A DNA stretch of 40,945 bases from Cyclobacteriaceae bacterium (GTDB lineage: Bacteria; Bacteroidota; Bacteroidia; Cytophagales; Cyclobacteriaceae), in assembly GCA_022842845.1 (NCBI GenBank), contig JALHOT010000025.1, forward strand, positions 1-40,945, read 5' to 3'. Below the pieces are notes generated by a model that saw only the letters and a program-made list of their open reading frames with translations, ran no database searches and had not been told where the DNA came from. A program made the position numbers and the translations under genes. Below, one piece after another: positions 8,132 through 15,511 of this stretch (position 1 is its first letter; the number at the start of each line of letters is the position of its first letter).

Positions 8132-8223
8132 CAGCTTAACAACAAATTAACTATAGGTGATTGTACCTCTATTATTCTCCGGATAATGTTGAAATTACAT
8201 TAACTTTACTTTCAACTTTTTCT

Positions 8224-9141
8224 ATGGAATTTGGCAAAGTAGATCCCTCCGAGTTAGATAAAATTGACTTCACGCTCCCTCCCGACCATCCGGATACTGC
8301 GCTCGTGCTCGCTAAAGAAAAAGCCGCTAAAACCGAGGTCTATATTGGCTGTGCCAAATGGGGGCGTAAAGATTGGGTTGGTAAATTGTATCCGACTAAA
8401 ACAAAGGAGGCTGATTTTTTAACACACTATGCTAGTCACTTTAACTGCATAGAACTGAATGCGACTTTCTACCGCATGCCCACGCCTGCACAGATCAAAA
8501 CCTGGAAGGGCAAAGTGGGTAAAGACTTTAAATTCTGTCCGAAATTTGTCGATCAGATTACACACTTGCGTAGACTTAAGAATGTACAAGAACTGACTGA
8601 CCAGTTTTTAGAAGCCATCTATGAATTTGGAGACAACCTAGGCCCAATCTTTTTAATGCCCCATCCACAAATGGGGCCCAAATCGCTGGAGGTACTGCAA
8701 TCCTTTATCGAATCCATTCCCGATGAAGTGGAACTCTTTACTGAGTTCAGGCACCCTGAATGGTACAGCAACACCAAGGCTTTTGATCAAGTCTACGATA
8801 TATTGAAAAGGCAGCAAACAGGCGCCATCATTACCGATGCCAGCGGCCGCAGGGATTGTGTACACATGCGCCTTAGTACCCCCGAAGTATTTATTCGCTT
8901 CGTTGGCAATGCCCTCCACCCGACAGACTATACACGCGTTGATGATTGGGTACAGCGCATGAAACAATGGATGGGACAAGGCATCCACAAGATCTGGTTT
9001 TTCATGCACCAGCATGAAGAATTACATTCCCCCGAACTGTGTCGCTATATGATTCCGGAAATCAATAAACATTGTGGAACCTCTATCCCTGAAATCCGGT
9101 TCATCGATGATAACAACCTCTTTTCGAAACCTGCTAACTAG
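8224..9141 (+). CDS. DUF72 (YecE-like) family protein
   Basis: The 305-residue cytosolic protein matches the DUF72/YecE TIM-barrel family. Landmarks are YIGCAKWGRKDWVGKLYP near residue 40, NCIELNATFYRMP, FKFCPKFVDQITH and FTEFRHPEWY. The biochemical function of the family is unknown, although the fold resembles sugar-phosphate isomerases. In-frame sequence extends upstream to a TTG at 8161, but the added residues (MYLYYSPDNVEITL) do not look like family sequence, so the ATG at 8224 is chosen. It stands alone in the 93-bp gap after the TonB receptor and 69 bp before cysS. Confidence 0.88.
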   Translation: MEFGKVDPSELDKIDFTLPPDHPDTALVLAKEKAAKTEVYIGCAKWGRKDWVGKLYPTKTKEADFLTHYASHFNCIELNATFYRMPTPAQIKTWKGKVGKDFKFCPKFVDQITHLRRLKNVQELTDQFLEAIYEFGDNLGPIFLMPHPQMGPKSLEVLQSFIESIPDEVELFTEFRHPEWYSNTKAFDQVYDILKRQQTGAIITDASGRRDCVHMRLSTPEVFIRFVGNALHPTDYTRVDDWVQRMKQWMGQGIHKIWFFMHQHEELHSPELCRYMIPEINKHCGTSIPEIRFIDDNNLFSKPAN

Positions 9142-9210
9142 GCTTACCGTTAACAAAAATGCTAGCCATTCTTCGATTCAGAGTGTTATTTTTACGCCTG
9201 CTTAGTCCAT

Positions 9211-10713
9211 ATGAATTTAATTGACCAATACCCCATTTCTCTTACCAACTCTTTAACGGGTAAAAAAGAAGTTTTTAAGTCGTTAGTACCCGGTTATGTA
9301 GGCATGTATGTCTGCGGCCCTACTGTGTATAACAATGTGCACCTGGGCAATACCCGTACGTTCCTTACTTTCGATGTCATTTCTCGGTACTTCCGCTTTT
9401 TGGGCTACAAAGTTCGTTACGTACGCAATATCACCGATGTAGGGCACCTCACGGATGATGGAGATGCCGGGGAAGATAAGATCGGAAAGAAAGCCAGACT
9501 CGAGCAGCTCGAACCAATGGAAGTAGTGAAGCGCTATACAGAGGATTTTCATGGCGTGATGCGCTTGTTTAACATACTGCCACCCAGCATTGAGCCCTCC
9601 GCCACCGCTCACATCATCGAACAAATAGAAATTACCAAAAAACTGATGGAAGCTGGTCTGGCTTATGAGGCGAACGGCTCTGTCTATTTCGATGTAAAGA
9701 AATACAATCAATCTCACCACTACGGTATCTTATCAGGTCGCAACATTGAAGAATTAATGGAAAGCGGCCGCGACCTAGATAGTCAGGATGAGAAGCGAGA
9801 GAAGATAGACTTTGCTTTATGGAAGAAAGCTTCCGCAGAACATATTATGCGTTGGCCTTCGCCCTGGGGTGATGGCTTCCCCGGCTGGCACATTGAGTGT
9901 ACAGTTATGAGTACAAAATATTTGGGCGAAACTTTCGACATCCACGGAGGCGGTATGGATTTGAAGTTCCCTCACCACGAATGTGAAATAGCCCAGGCCA
10001 CCGGAGCCAATGGCAAAGTGCCTGTTAATTATTGGCTGCACTCCAATATGCTAACGGTTAACGGCCAAAAGATGAGTAAGTCATTGGGCAATTCATTTTT
10101 GCCTTCTGAGTTAATCAGCGGCAGCCATCCTTTGCTCGATAAGGGGTATAGTCCTATGACTACGCGCTTCTTCATGCTGCAGTCGCATTACTCAAGCACC
10201 CTGGACTTCTCTAACGAAGCGCTGCAGGCCTCGGAGAAAGCCTACAGAAGATTAAGCACAGCCCTCAGTACAGTGAAGGCGTTAAGTCATACAGAAGGCA
10301 AAGTAGATGAAGGCTTAAGTAAAGAACTCAACTCCCTGATTGCATCTTGCTATCAAAACATGAGTGATGACTTCAACACGGCTAAAACATTGGCTGTGTT
10401 GTTTGAAATGTCATCACGCATCAATGATTTTAAGTCGGGTAATCGAAAAACAGGAGAAGTCAATGCCGAGCTTTTTACTGCTTTCCAAAAGACTTATATA
10501 TCCTTTATGGAAGAGGTGCTTGGCTTGCAGGAAGAGACACAACTGCACAACAATGCACTGGATGGTGCCATCAAAGTATTGATTGAATTGCGTAAGAAAG
10601 CCAGAACCGATCGCAACTATGCCTTGTCTGATAAAATCCGTGATGACCTGAAGGCGGCTGGCATCCAGCTAAAGGACGGTAAAGATGGTGAGATGAGTTA
10701 TGAACTTGAGTAA
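9211..10713 (+). CDS. cysS: Cysteinyl-tRNA synthetase
   Basis: The 500-residue class I aminoacyl-tRNA synthetase charges tRNA-Cys. It shows the zinc ligand Cys in [11 protein letters not shown] (C35), the HIGH-type motif HLGN (44-47), the zinc and substrate region WHIECTVMS and [11 protein letters not shown], and the KMSKS loop (287-291, [10 protein letters not shown]). The C-terminal helical tRNA-binding domain ends with a region typical of the family ([18 protein letters not shown]). Start and length are normal. A possible -7 element TATTTTTA (9187-9194) lies 16 bp upstream of the ATG, but no good -33 partner is seen. Confidence 0.98.
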   Translation: MNLIDQYPISLTNSLTGKKEVFKSLVPGYVGMYVCGPTVYNNVHLGNTRTFLTFDVISRYFRFLGYKVRYVRNITDVGHLTDDGDAGEDKIGKKARLEQLEPMEVVKRYTEDFHGVMRLFNILPPSIEPSATAHIIEQIEITKKLMEAGLAYEANGSVYFDVKKYNQSHHYGILSGRNIEELMESGRDLDSQDEKREKIDFALWKKASAEHIMRWPSPWGDGFPGWHIECTVMSTKYLGETFDIHGGGMDLKFPHHECEIAQATGANGKVPVNYWLHSNMLTVNGQKMSKSLGNSFLPSELISGSHPLLDKGYSPMTTRFFMLQSHYSSTLDFSNEALQASEKAYRRLSTALSTVKALSHTEGKVDEGLSKELNSLIASCYQNMSDDFNTAKTLAVLFEMSSRINDFKSGNRKTGEVNAELFTAFQKTYISFMEEVLGLQEETQLHNNALDGAIKVLIELRKKARTDRNYALSDKIRDDLKAAGIQLKDGKDGEMSYELE

Positions 10714-10771
10714 ATTGTAATAAGTTGTTCTTATTGGTTTTTGGTTGTTCGCTACAAAATGAAGCATAACG

Positions 10772-10840
10772 TAACGATCAACTACCAGCAAACAACGCAC
10801 AACCAACAACGATGAACCATCGACCAATAACGATCAACTA
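10772..10840 (+). repeat. Short direct repeats in AC-rich intergenic DNA
   Basis: TAACGATCAACTA occurs exactly twice, at 10772-10784 and 10828-10840. Between and around the copies are many degenerate pieces of the same kind (AACAACG at 10791, CCAACAACGATG near 10803, CGACCAATAACG near 10821). The start of the gap (10735-10750) carries TTGGTTTTTGGTTGTTCG, roughly the complement of these pieces, so the strand could fold back. The patch fills the cysS-yidD gap. Confidence 0.6.
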
Positions 10841-10848
10841 ACAACGAC

Positions 10849-11088
10849 TTGCTAAAGAAACCCTTCATATTCCTGATCCGCATTTACCAGGCTACCCTCT
10901 CACCGCTATTGGGAGCCAATTGCCGGCATGCTCCTACCTGCTCGCAGTATACGGTGGAAGCTATACAGGAATGGGGTGTACTAAAAGGTATTGCCATGGG
11001 GGCAAAAAGAATTGCTCATTGTCACCCCTGGGGTACCAGTGGCTATGACCCTGTGCCAAAAAAGGAAAAACCTGCTCCTAAAAATTAA
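10849..11088 (+). CDS. yidD: Membrane protein insertion efficiency factor YidD
   Basis: The 79-residue protein matches the YidD (DUF37) family, a small amphipathic inner-membrane-associated protein that assists YidC-dependent insertion. Recognisable pieces are [18 protein letters not shown], the conserved [13 protein letters not shown] and [13 protein letters not shown], with three conserved cysteines. The frame opens only after TAA 10828-10830, and the only suitable start in it is TTG at 10849, which places the N-terminus exactly where homologues begin ([14 protein letters not shown]). The gene therefore seems to use a TTG start directly after a repeat-rich leader. In many bacteria yidD sits with rpmH, rnpA and yidC; here it is isolated downstream of cysS. 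Its stop overlaps the convergent TerB-like gene by 4 bp (TTAA). Confidence 0.93.
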   Translation: MLKKPFIFLIRIYQATLSPLLGANCRHAPTCSQYTVEAIQEWGVLKGIAMGAKRIAHCHPWGTSGYDPVPKKEKPAPKN

Positions 11089-11474
11089 GCAGCATGCTTA
11101 CCCGAAGTAGAAAGTCGGGTGATTAACTCAACATCTTCAAAATCAACCTTGGTTTGCTTGATGGCCGACATCAATAAACGTATCTCGTTCATGTCAATCG
11201 TGGTATCAGATTCTGCTAATCTAAATAGATGAGCAAAGGCACAAAGCTTTTCTTCTTCTGTGCAATTGTTCAGCAAGGATAATCCCCTGTTGTATATGTC
11301 TTGCCTCTTAGACGCTGCAATGCTTCTGGCGAAATCTTGAAATACAGCATCCTCAATCATCTCCTCATGCTGAATGTTCTGCAGCATCGCCATTTCACGC
11401 TCATCGATATGTCCATCAACATTGATCAGCATGTGTACCAGGTGAAGAAGTCCTAAGTGATAATTCGTATTCAT
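11085..11474 (-). CDS. TerB-like helical protein
   Basis: The 129-residue acidic, all-helical protein resembles the TerB-like domain of tellurite resistance and related proteins. [18 protein letters not shown] near the N-terminus has the typical DGxxDxxE pattern, and [19 protein letters not shown] repeats a similar DxxIDxxE pattern near the C-terminus; both may bind a divalent metal. The ATG at 11474 gives [24 protein letters not shown] eight codons upstream (11498) is less likely. No other ter gene is nearby, so a role in tellurite resistance is not implied. It is convergent with yidD. The 196-bp upstream gap to the HNH gene should hold its promoter, but I could not identify one. Confidence 0.7.
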   Translation of the reverse strand: MNTNYHLGLLHLVHMLINVDGHIDEREMAMLQNIQHEEMIEDAVFQDFARSIAASKRQDIYNRGLSLLNNCTEEEKLCAFAHLFRLAESDTTIDMNEIRLLMSAIKQTKVDFEDVELITRLSTSGKHAA

Positions 11475-11670
11475 GATGTGGTCAATTAAGGTTATCAAAA
11501 TGACTACGGATCAAAGCCAATAATCCGTTTACTCAATCAATATACCCGGAAAAAGCCAATAGGTTGCGGCCTTCTTAACCCATTCACGGGCAAAGTCGTT
11601 AAAACAACCTGAAAAACGTGATCTTAAAGTAATTTTGAGTAAAAACCCCTACAACGCCAGGCTACCTAAT

Positions 11671-12165
11671 TTAAGAGAGATACTCTTCCCATTCGTTGGC
11701 GTTGCCATTCGCATAGTCTTTCAAAAAAATGGCATAAGAAGGACGAACCGGCTTATGGCGCAAAGGCATATTGGCTTCTTCAGGACTGTAGTCTCCTTTT
11801 TTTGCATTGCAGCGTTTGCAGGCTGTTACCAGGTTAGTCCAGGAGTCTTTACCACCCTTGGCCCTGGGTATTACATGATCGATGGTGAGGTCGCGCTTGG
11901 TGCTACAATATTGGCATTCAAAATTATCGCGCTTGAAGATATTTTGTCTTGTGAGGTTAACACCTTTGTATGGCGCGTTTACATAGCGATTCAACCGAAT
12001 GACAGAAGGCATGGGGAAAGCTTGTGAAATGGAATGCAGCTTATATCCATTGGCAGGTTTCACCATTTCACTTTTGTTGAGATACACCAATATAAAGGCA
12101 CGTTCTACAGAGCAGACCATGAGCGGGCTGGAGTCGTTATTAAGCACCAATACGCGGTTGTTCAT
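11671..12165 (-). CDS. HNH endonuclease
   Basis: The 164-residue protein belongs to the small HNH endonuclease family common in Bacteroidota. The nuclease core lies at about residues 75-125: a zinc-binding pair CQYC (C84, C87), the catalytic motif TIDHVIPRAKGG (D96, H97), an Asn in SWTNLVTAC (N111) and the second zinc pair CKRC (C116, C119) followed by N120. The N-terminal 60 residues (MNNRVLVLNNDSSPLMVCSV) are typical of the stand-alone chromosomal version. Its biological role is unknown; it is not next to a methyltransferase or mobile element, so neither a restriction nor a homing role is indicated. ATG at 12165 starts the family-typical N-terminus. Confidence 0.93.
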   Translation of the reverse strand: MNNRVLVLNNDSSPLMVCSVERAFILVYLNKSEMVKPANGYKLHSISQAFPMPSVIRLNRYVNAPYKGVNLTRQNIFKRDNFECQYCSTKRDLTIDHVIPRAKGGKDSWTNLVTACKRCNAKKGDYSPEEANMPLRHKPVRPSYAIFLKDYANGNANEWEEYLS

Positions 12166-12225
12166 ACTGAAAGATAACAGCTATCTCTCTACTAACAAAA
12201 CTGAAGCCGCTTGGTTATGAAGGAC

Positions 12226-13014
12226 TTAACTAAGAATACGTCTGAAATGCGAAAGTTGATGCGTAACAGCACCTGTTTCTGCCTGCACAATGCCCTGCTC
12301 TGTTAAACCATCGATGCGCACACGCCCGGAGGCATGAATGATCTGATGATTGGCATAGACAATGCCTACATGGGTAATGGCGTCTACGCTGTTTTTAAAG
12401 AAGGCCAGATCACCAGGTTTAGTCTCTTCAATGCTGCGAACAGCTTTGCCTTGAGTAGCCTGCTGGCGGGCATCGCGGTAAAGTTTGTAGCCGCATATTT
12501 TAAAAACCATTTGCGTAAAGCCGGAGCAGTCAATACCGAAAGGTGTTTTACCACCCCACAAATAAGGAGCATGCAAATAGCGGTTAGCCGTAATTCTTAA
12601 AAATTCAAACTCCCGCTTTTGCCCCAGGTTTTTAGCTTCTCCGTTAAACGCGAACTGTTCCTCCATTTTAAACAATTCCGTGCTGGAAATCGGAATGATA
12701 CTTCCCATTAAAATGGCCAGGGGCACTTTATTATACAGGATGCTGGTCGATAGATCTGTAGTGATTTTGAGCTCGGCACGACTCATATAATCGAAGTACT
12801 CTTTGCTGATGCTGTGATGTTGTTTGGCATCCAGCCAGCCTTCATACTCATCGGAAGCAATCAATACCTTAAGCCACTTTTTATCAGACGAATATTGCCT
12901 CACTTCATAATGATCGCCAAAAAGTAATTGCGTAACTAACTCAGCCTTATCAGAAGCTTCTGCGCGCAAGGCCACTACACTCAAACGACAAACACCAAAA
13001 TCTATAGCATCCAT
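12226..13014 (-). CDS. NlpC/P60 (C40) cell-wall peptidase
   Basis: This 262-residue protein is a cysteine peptidase of the NlpC/P60 family that cuts the stem peptide of peptidoglycan (usually D-Glu-diaminopimelate). The C-terminal domain has the catalytic triad: Cys163 in GIDCSGFTQ, His215 in THVGIV and His227 in IIHASG. The N-terminal 110 residues look like SH3-type substrate-binding segments (KKWLKVLIASDEYEGWLDAK). I see no signal peptide at the ATG at 13014, which is typical of the YkfC-like enzymes that act on imported muropeptides in the cytosol, although a non-classical export cannot be excluded. It follows the DUF5615 gene by 22 bp on the same strand. Confidence 0.93.
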   Translation of the reverse strand: MDAIDFGVCRLSVVALRAEASDKAELVTQLLFGDHYEVRQYSSDKKWLKVLIASDEYEGWLDAKQHHSISKEYFDYMSRAELKITTDLSTSILYNKVPLAILMGSIIPISSTELFKMEEQFAFNGEAKNLGQKREFEFLRITANRYLHAPYLWGGKTPFGIDCSGFTQMVFKICGYKLYRDARQQATQGKAVRSIEETKPGDLAFFKNSVDAITHVGIVYANHQIIHASGRVRIDGLTEQGIVQAETGAVTHQLSHFRRILS

Positions 13015-13036
13015 TAATTAATTCCTTCAATACGAT

Positions 13037-13351
13037 TCAAATAAAAATTGACCAGCTTATGCGATGTTGAGAAGCTTCTATCTCAATCCATTGCTTTTTT
13101 AAAACATCAAAAAAATCACGCATTTTTAAATTACCTATTCTGAGGTGTATCACTTTAGGTGGCGGTTCTTTAAAAAGTATTCTATTAGAGAAATCAGCAT
13201 CTTTCGTAACTATAGTTAAATTATTTTCTCTGGCATATTCCCATATTTCAGAATCAGTCCATGTTTCATTGAGATCGAAAACATGGCAAAATTCTGACGA
13301 TTTCCATAAAGAGAAGTGATAGGGTAAATTAGCATCAATAAGGAATTTCAT
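13037..13351 (-). CDS. DUF5615 PIN-like toxin
   Basis: The 104-residue protein matches the DUF5615/Mut7-C-like PIN family of predicted RNase toxins. Acidic residues expected at the active site are visible: Asp6 in FLIDANLP, acidic residues around WTDSEIWEYA (31-40), and Asp51/Asp53 in VTKDADFSNR. It begins at the base next to the last base of the DUF433 gene, so the two are translated as a coupled pair. This order (DUF433 then DUF5615) is the known arrangement of this putative toxin-antitoxin module. Target RNA and activity are unknown. It sits inside a run of housekeeping genes without mobile-element marks. Confidence 0.88.
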   Translation of the reverse strand: MKFLIDANLPYHFSLWKSSEFCHVFDLNETWTDSEIWEYARENNLTIVTKDADFSNRILFKEPPPKVIHLRIGNLKMRDFFDVLKKQWIEIEASQHRISWSIFI

Positions 13352-13585
13352 CTAAGCAACCTCTTTGATTGTGTAATTCCTTTCCATCAATTGAGTTGCA
13401 AATTTTAAACAGGCACTTATGTCTTCCTTTTCAAGTGAAGGATAGGCTTGCAATATTTCTTCCACACTGCTACCCGCACTTAAATACTCCAATATTGTAT
13501 GGACAGTGATCCGCTTACCCCTTATAGTGGGTCTTCCATTGCATAAATCACTGTCCAGGGTAATTCTATCCGTAAGATGTTCCAT
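13352..13585 (-). CDS. DUF433 antitoxin
   Basis: The 77-residue protein is a DUF433 (VapB45-like) domain: RITLDSDLCNGRPTIRGKRI followed by the winged-helix region VHTILEYLSAGSSVEEILQA and YPSLEKEDISACLKFA. The family acts as the antitoxin and DNA-binding autoregulator of a DUF5615 PIN-like toxin, which is encoded immediately downstream. The gene starts 20 bp after the smpB stop, so it may be read from the smpB transcript as well as its own promoter. Its own regulatory binding site is not obvious in that short gap. Confidence 0.9.
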   Translation of the reverse strand: MEHLTDRITLDSDLCNGRPTIRGKRITVHTILEYLSAGSSVEEILQAYPSLEKEDISACLKFATQLMERNYTIKEVA

Positions 13586-13605
13586 AGTGTAATTTACAAA
13601 ATATC

Positions 13606-14070
13606 CTAAAATTTAACCCTGCTCAATTCTCGTTTAATGTCGCGCTCTTTAATCGAATCGCGCTTATCGTGAAGCTTCTTACCCTTAGCCAAAGCGATCT
13701 CTACCTTGGCAAAACCTCTTTCGTTAATGAATAATCTTACTGGCACCAGGGTCAAACCCTTCTCTTCCACTTTACCCTCAAGCTTTTTCAGTTCTGCTTT
13801 TTTAAGTAACAACTTTCGCTCGCGTGTTGCCTCGTGATTATAGTGCGTGCCTTGTGCATAAGTGGTAATATTAATACCCTTGGCAAACAACTCACCATTA
13901 CTCATGTAGCAATAACCATCCTGCAAGTTCACCTTGCCCTCGCGGATGGATTTTATTTCAGTACCCTTCAGCACAATGCCGGCTATGTACTTATCCAACA
14001 GCTCATATTGGAAACCCGCTTGCTTGTTGCGAATATTAACATCGTTCGAAAAACGGTCTTGCTTACTCAT
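13606..14070 (-). CDS. smpB: SsrA-binding protein SmpB
   Basis: SmpB binds tmRNA and delivers it to stalled ribosomes for trans-translation. The 154-residue length is normal. Landmarks are NKQAGFQYELLDKYIAGIVL, GTEIKSIREGKVNLQDGYC and the C-terminal basic tail KGKKLHDKRDSIKERDIKRE, which forms a helix in the ribosomal mRNA channel. The tmRNA gene itself is not in the window. It starts 1 bp after the thioesterase stop, so it is translationally coupled with it in a run that begins with tsaD. Confidence 0.97.
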   Translation of the reverse strand: MSKQDRFSNDVNIRNKQAGFQYELLDKYIAGIVLKGTEIKSIREGKVNLQDGYCYMSNGELFAKGINITTYAQGTHYNHEATRERKLLLKKAELKKLEGKVEEKGLTLVPVRLFINERGFAKVEIALAKGKKLHDKRDSIKERDIKRELSRVKF

Positions 14071-14071
14071 C

Positions 14072-14455
14072 TTAGTCAGGCTTTTGTAAGAGCCTGTTCA
14101 ACTTTTCTTTCTTTAATATCTTTTGTCCTGTTTTACCCACGGCCACCAATCGGTTGCCCACACTGGCCTGATAATGACAAATCAGTTCATTTCGTTCAAT
14201 TGAATCTACCCAAGCTTCAAAAAAAATTTCTTCACCTACAAATGCTGGTCCTTTGTGGTCGATACTTAAAAAAGTGCCAATTCCTTCTTCATCCTCCTCG
14301 CGCATGTCGAGCACAAATTGTCTGGTAGTCCACTCAATGTCGCGTGCCAAAGAAAAGGTAGCGCATACCGGATGCACCTCATCTCCATGAAAAGCCGCTA
14401 CATCTTGTTGCCTCACAAGGTGCCTGTATGTTTTTCGATCACCGGGTTTAAACAT
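14072..14455 (-). CDS. Hotdog-fold thioesterase-like protein
   Basis: The protein resembles the fluoroacetyl-CoA thioesterase-like / 4HBT hotdog group. Landmarks are DVAAFHGDEVHPVCATFSLA and the central hotdog segment EGIGTFLSIDHKGPAFVGEE, which is followed by a beta-rich C-terminus (ASVGNRLVAVGKTGQKILKK). Its acyl substrate is unknown. The start is uncertain: ATG at 14455 gives MFKPGDRKTYRHLV, GTG at 14464 gives three more residues, and TTG at 14488 gives a 138-residue form. Homologues I recall begin close to the first two. It lies between tsaD (40-bp gap) and smpB (1-bp gap), suggesting a shared transcript, but no functional link to tRNA modification or trans-translation is known. Confidence 0.78.
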   Translation of the reverse strand: MFKPGDRKTYRHLVRQQDVAAFHGDEVHPVCATFSLARDIEWTTRQFVLDMREEDEEGIGTFLSIDHKGPAFVGEEIFFEAWVDSIERNELICHYQASVGNRLVAVGKTGQKILKKEKLNRLLQKPD

Positions 14456-14494
14456 CTCTTTCACAAATAAAGCAAGTTTGTTTGTCAATTATTG

Positions 14495-15502
14495 TCACGA
14501 AATAGGCATCCGGGCCAAAGGTGTTACACTTAAGTCGGCAAAATCGCCTTTTAAAAACTTGAAGTGCGCTGCCATGGCGATCATACCTGCATTATCTGTA
14601 CAGTACTCGAAAGCAGGTATATACACCTGCCATCCTTTGCGCTCCGCCAAAGCTTGTAAACTGCTGCGCAAGCCCGAATTAGCCGAAACCCCACCGGCAA
14701 TAGCAATCTCTCGGATGCCCGTTTGCTTACTGGCTTGTTCTACCCGCTTCAGCAACATCCCAACCAGATGTGCCTGTAAGCTGGCGCAGATATCGTTCAG
14801 ATTCTTTTCGATAAAATAAGGATCCTTTTTCACCTCATCTCTTAAAAAGTACATGAACTGCGTCTTAATGCCACTAAATGAAAAGTCGAGGTTCGGCATC
14901 ACCGTTTCTGTAAAGCTAAAACGCCTGGCATTACCCAATTGTGCATGCTTATCAATCAAGGGGCCACCCGGATACGGGAGACTCAATAACTTGGCTGCTT
15001 TGTCGAAGGCCTCTCCTACTGCATCGTCCTGGGTTTCGCCAATTACCTCCATCTGCAGGTAATCTTTGACCAACACAATTTGTGTGTGTCCTCCACTCAC
15101 CGTAAGGCACAAAAAGGGGAATGAGGGTTTGGGCTCATCAATGAAGTGAGCCAATACATGGGCCTGCATGTGGTTCACTTCAATTAAAGGAATACCCAAA
15201 GCCAGGGCCATGCCCTTCGCAAACGATACCCCTACCAGCAAGGAGCCAATAAGGCCGGGGCCGCGGGTAAAAGCAATGGCTGATAAGCGCTTCTTGTCTA
15301 TGCCCGCTGACTGCATGGCTTCTTCCACCACTGCCACTATATTTTGCTGATGCGCTCGCGAGGCAAGTTCGGGTACTACACCTCCATATTTTTGGTGAAT
15401 CGCCTGCGTGGCAATAATATTATTAAGTACCTTGCCGTTTGTGATAACGGAGGCTGATGTTTCATCGCACGATGACTCAATGGCAAGGATGACGGGATGC
15501 AT
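14495..15502 (-). CDS. tsaD: tRNA N6-threonylcarbamoyladenosine synthase subunit TsaD
   Basis: TsaD (Kae1/Gcp family) transfers the threonylcarbamoyl group to A37 of ANN-decoding tRNAs, together with TsaB and TsaE. The 335-residue product shows AIESSCDETSASV (7-19), the metal-binding HMQAH (H111 and H115), SGGHTQIV, GEAFDKAAKLLSLPYPGGP and GGVSANSGLR. The ATG at 15502 gives the canonical start MHPVILAIESSCDE; in-frame sequence up to TTG 15523 would overlap the tamB start and is rejected. Only 9 bp separate this start from the divergent tamB ATG, so its promoter must lie inside tamB; a matching -7 element is at 15529-15536. Confidence 0.97.
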   Translation of the reverse strand: MHPVILAIESSCDETSASVITNGKVLNNIIATQAIHQKYGGVVPELASRAHQQNIVAVVEEAMQSAGIDKKRLSAIAFTRGPGLIGSLLVGVSFAKGMALALGIPLIEVNHMQAHVLAHFIDEPKPSFPFLCLTVSGGHTQIVLVKDYLQMEVIGETQDDAVGEAFDKAAKLLSLPYPGGPLIDKHAQLGNARRFSFTETVMPNLDFSFSGIKTQFMYFLRDEVKKDPYFIEKNLNDICASLQAHLVGMLLKRVEQASKQTGIREIAIAGGVSANSGLRSSLQALAERKGWQVYIPAFEYCTDNAGMIAMAAHFKFLKGDFADLSVTPLARMPIS

Positions 15503-15511
15503 GACAGGTAA

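Noticed and set aside
10719-10745. Small hairpin AATAAG/CTTATT after cysS as terminator
   Set aside because: Stem of only 6 A/T-rich pairs and a poor T-run interrupted by G.
10772-10840. Possible CRISPR array
   Set aside because: Only two exact 13-bp copies, no regular spacers and no cas genes.
11635-12027. Long open frame on the plus strand opposite the HNH gene
   Set aside because: It is the antisense shadow of a well-supported HNH endonuclease with intact zinc and catalytic motifs.
11671-13585. Small defence island (HNH nuclease plus toxin-antitoxin)
   Set aside because: The flanking genes are housekeeping (smpB, tsaD, cell-wall peptidase), no methyltransferase, helicase or sensor gene is present, and the HNH type is a common chromosomal one.
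13834-14328. Open frame of 164 codons on the plus strand
   Set aside because: It lies antisense across smpB and the thioesterase gene, both clear on the minus strand.
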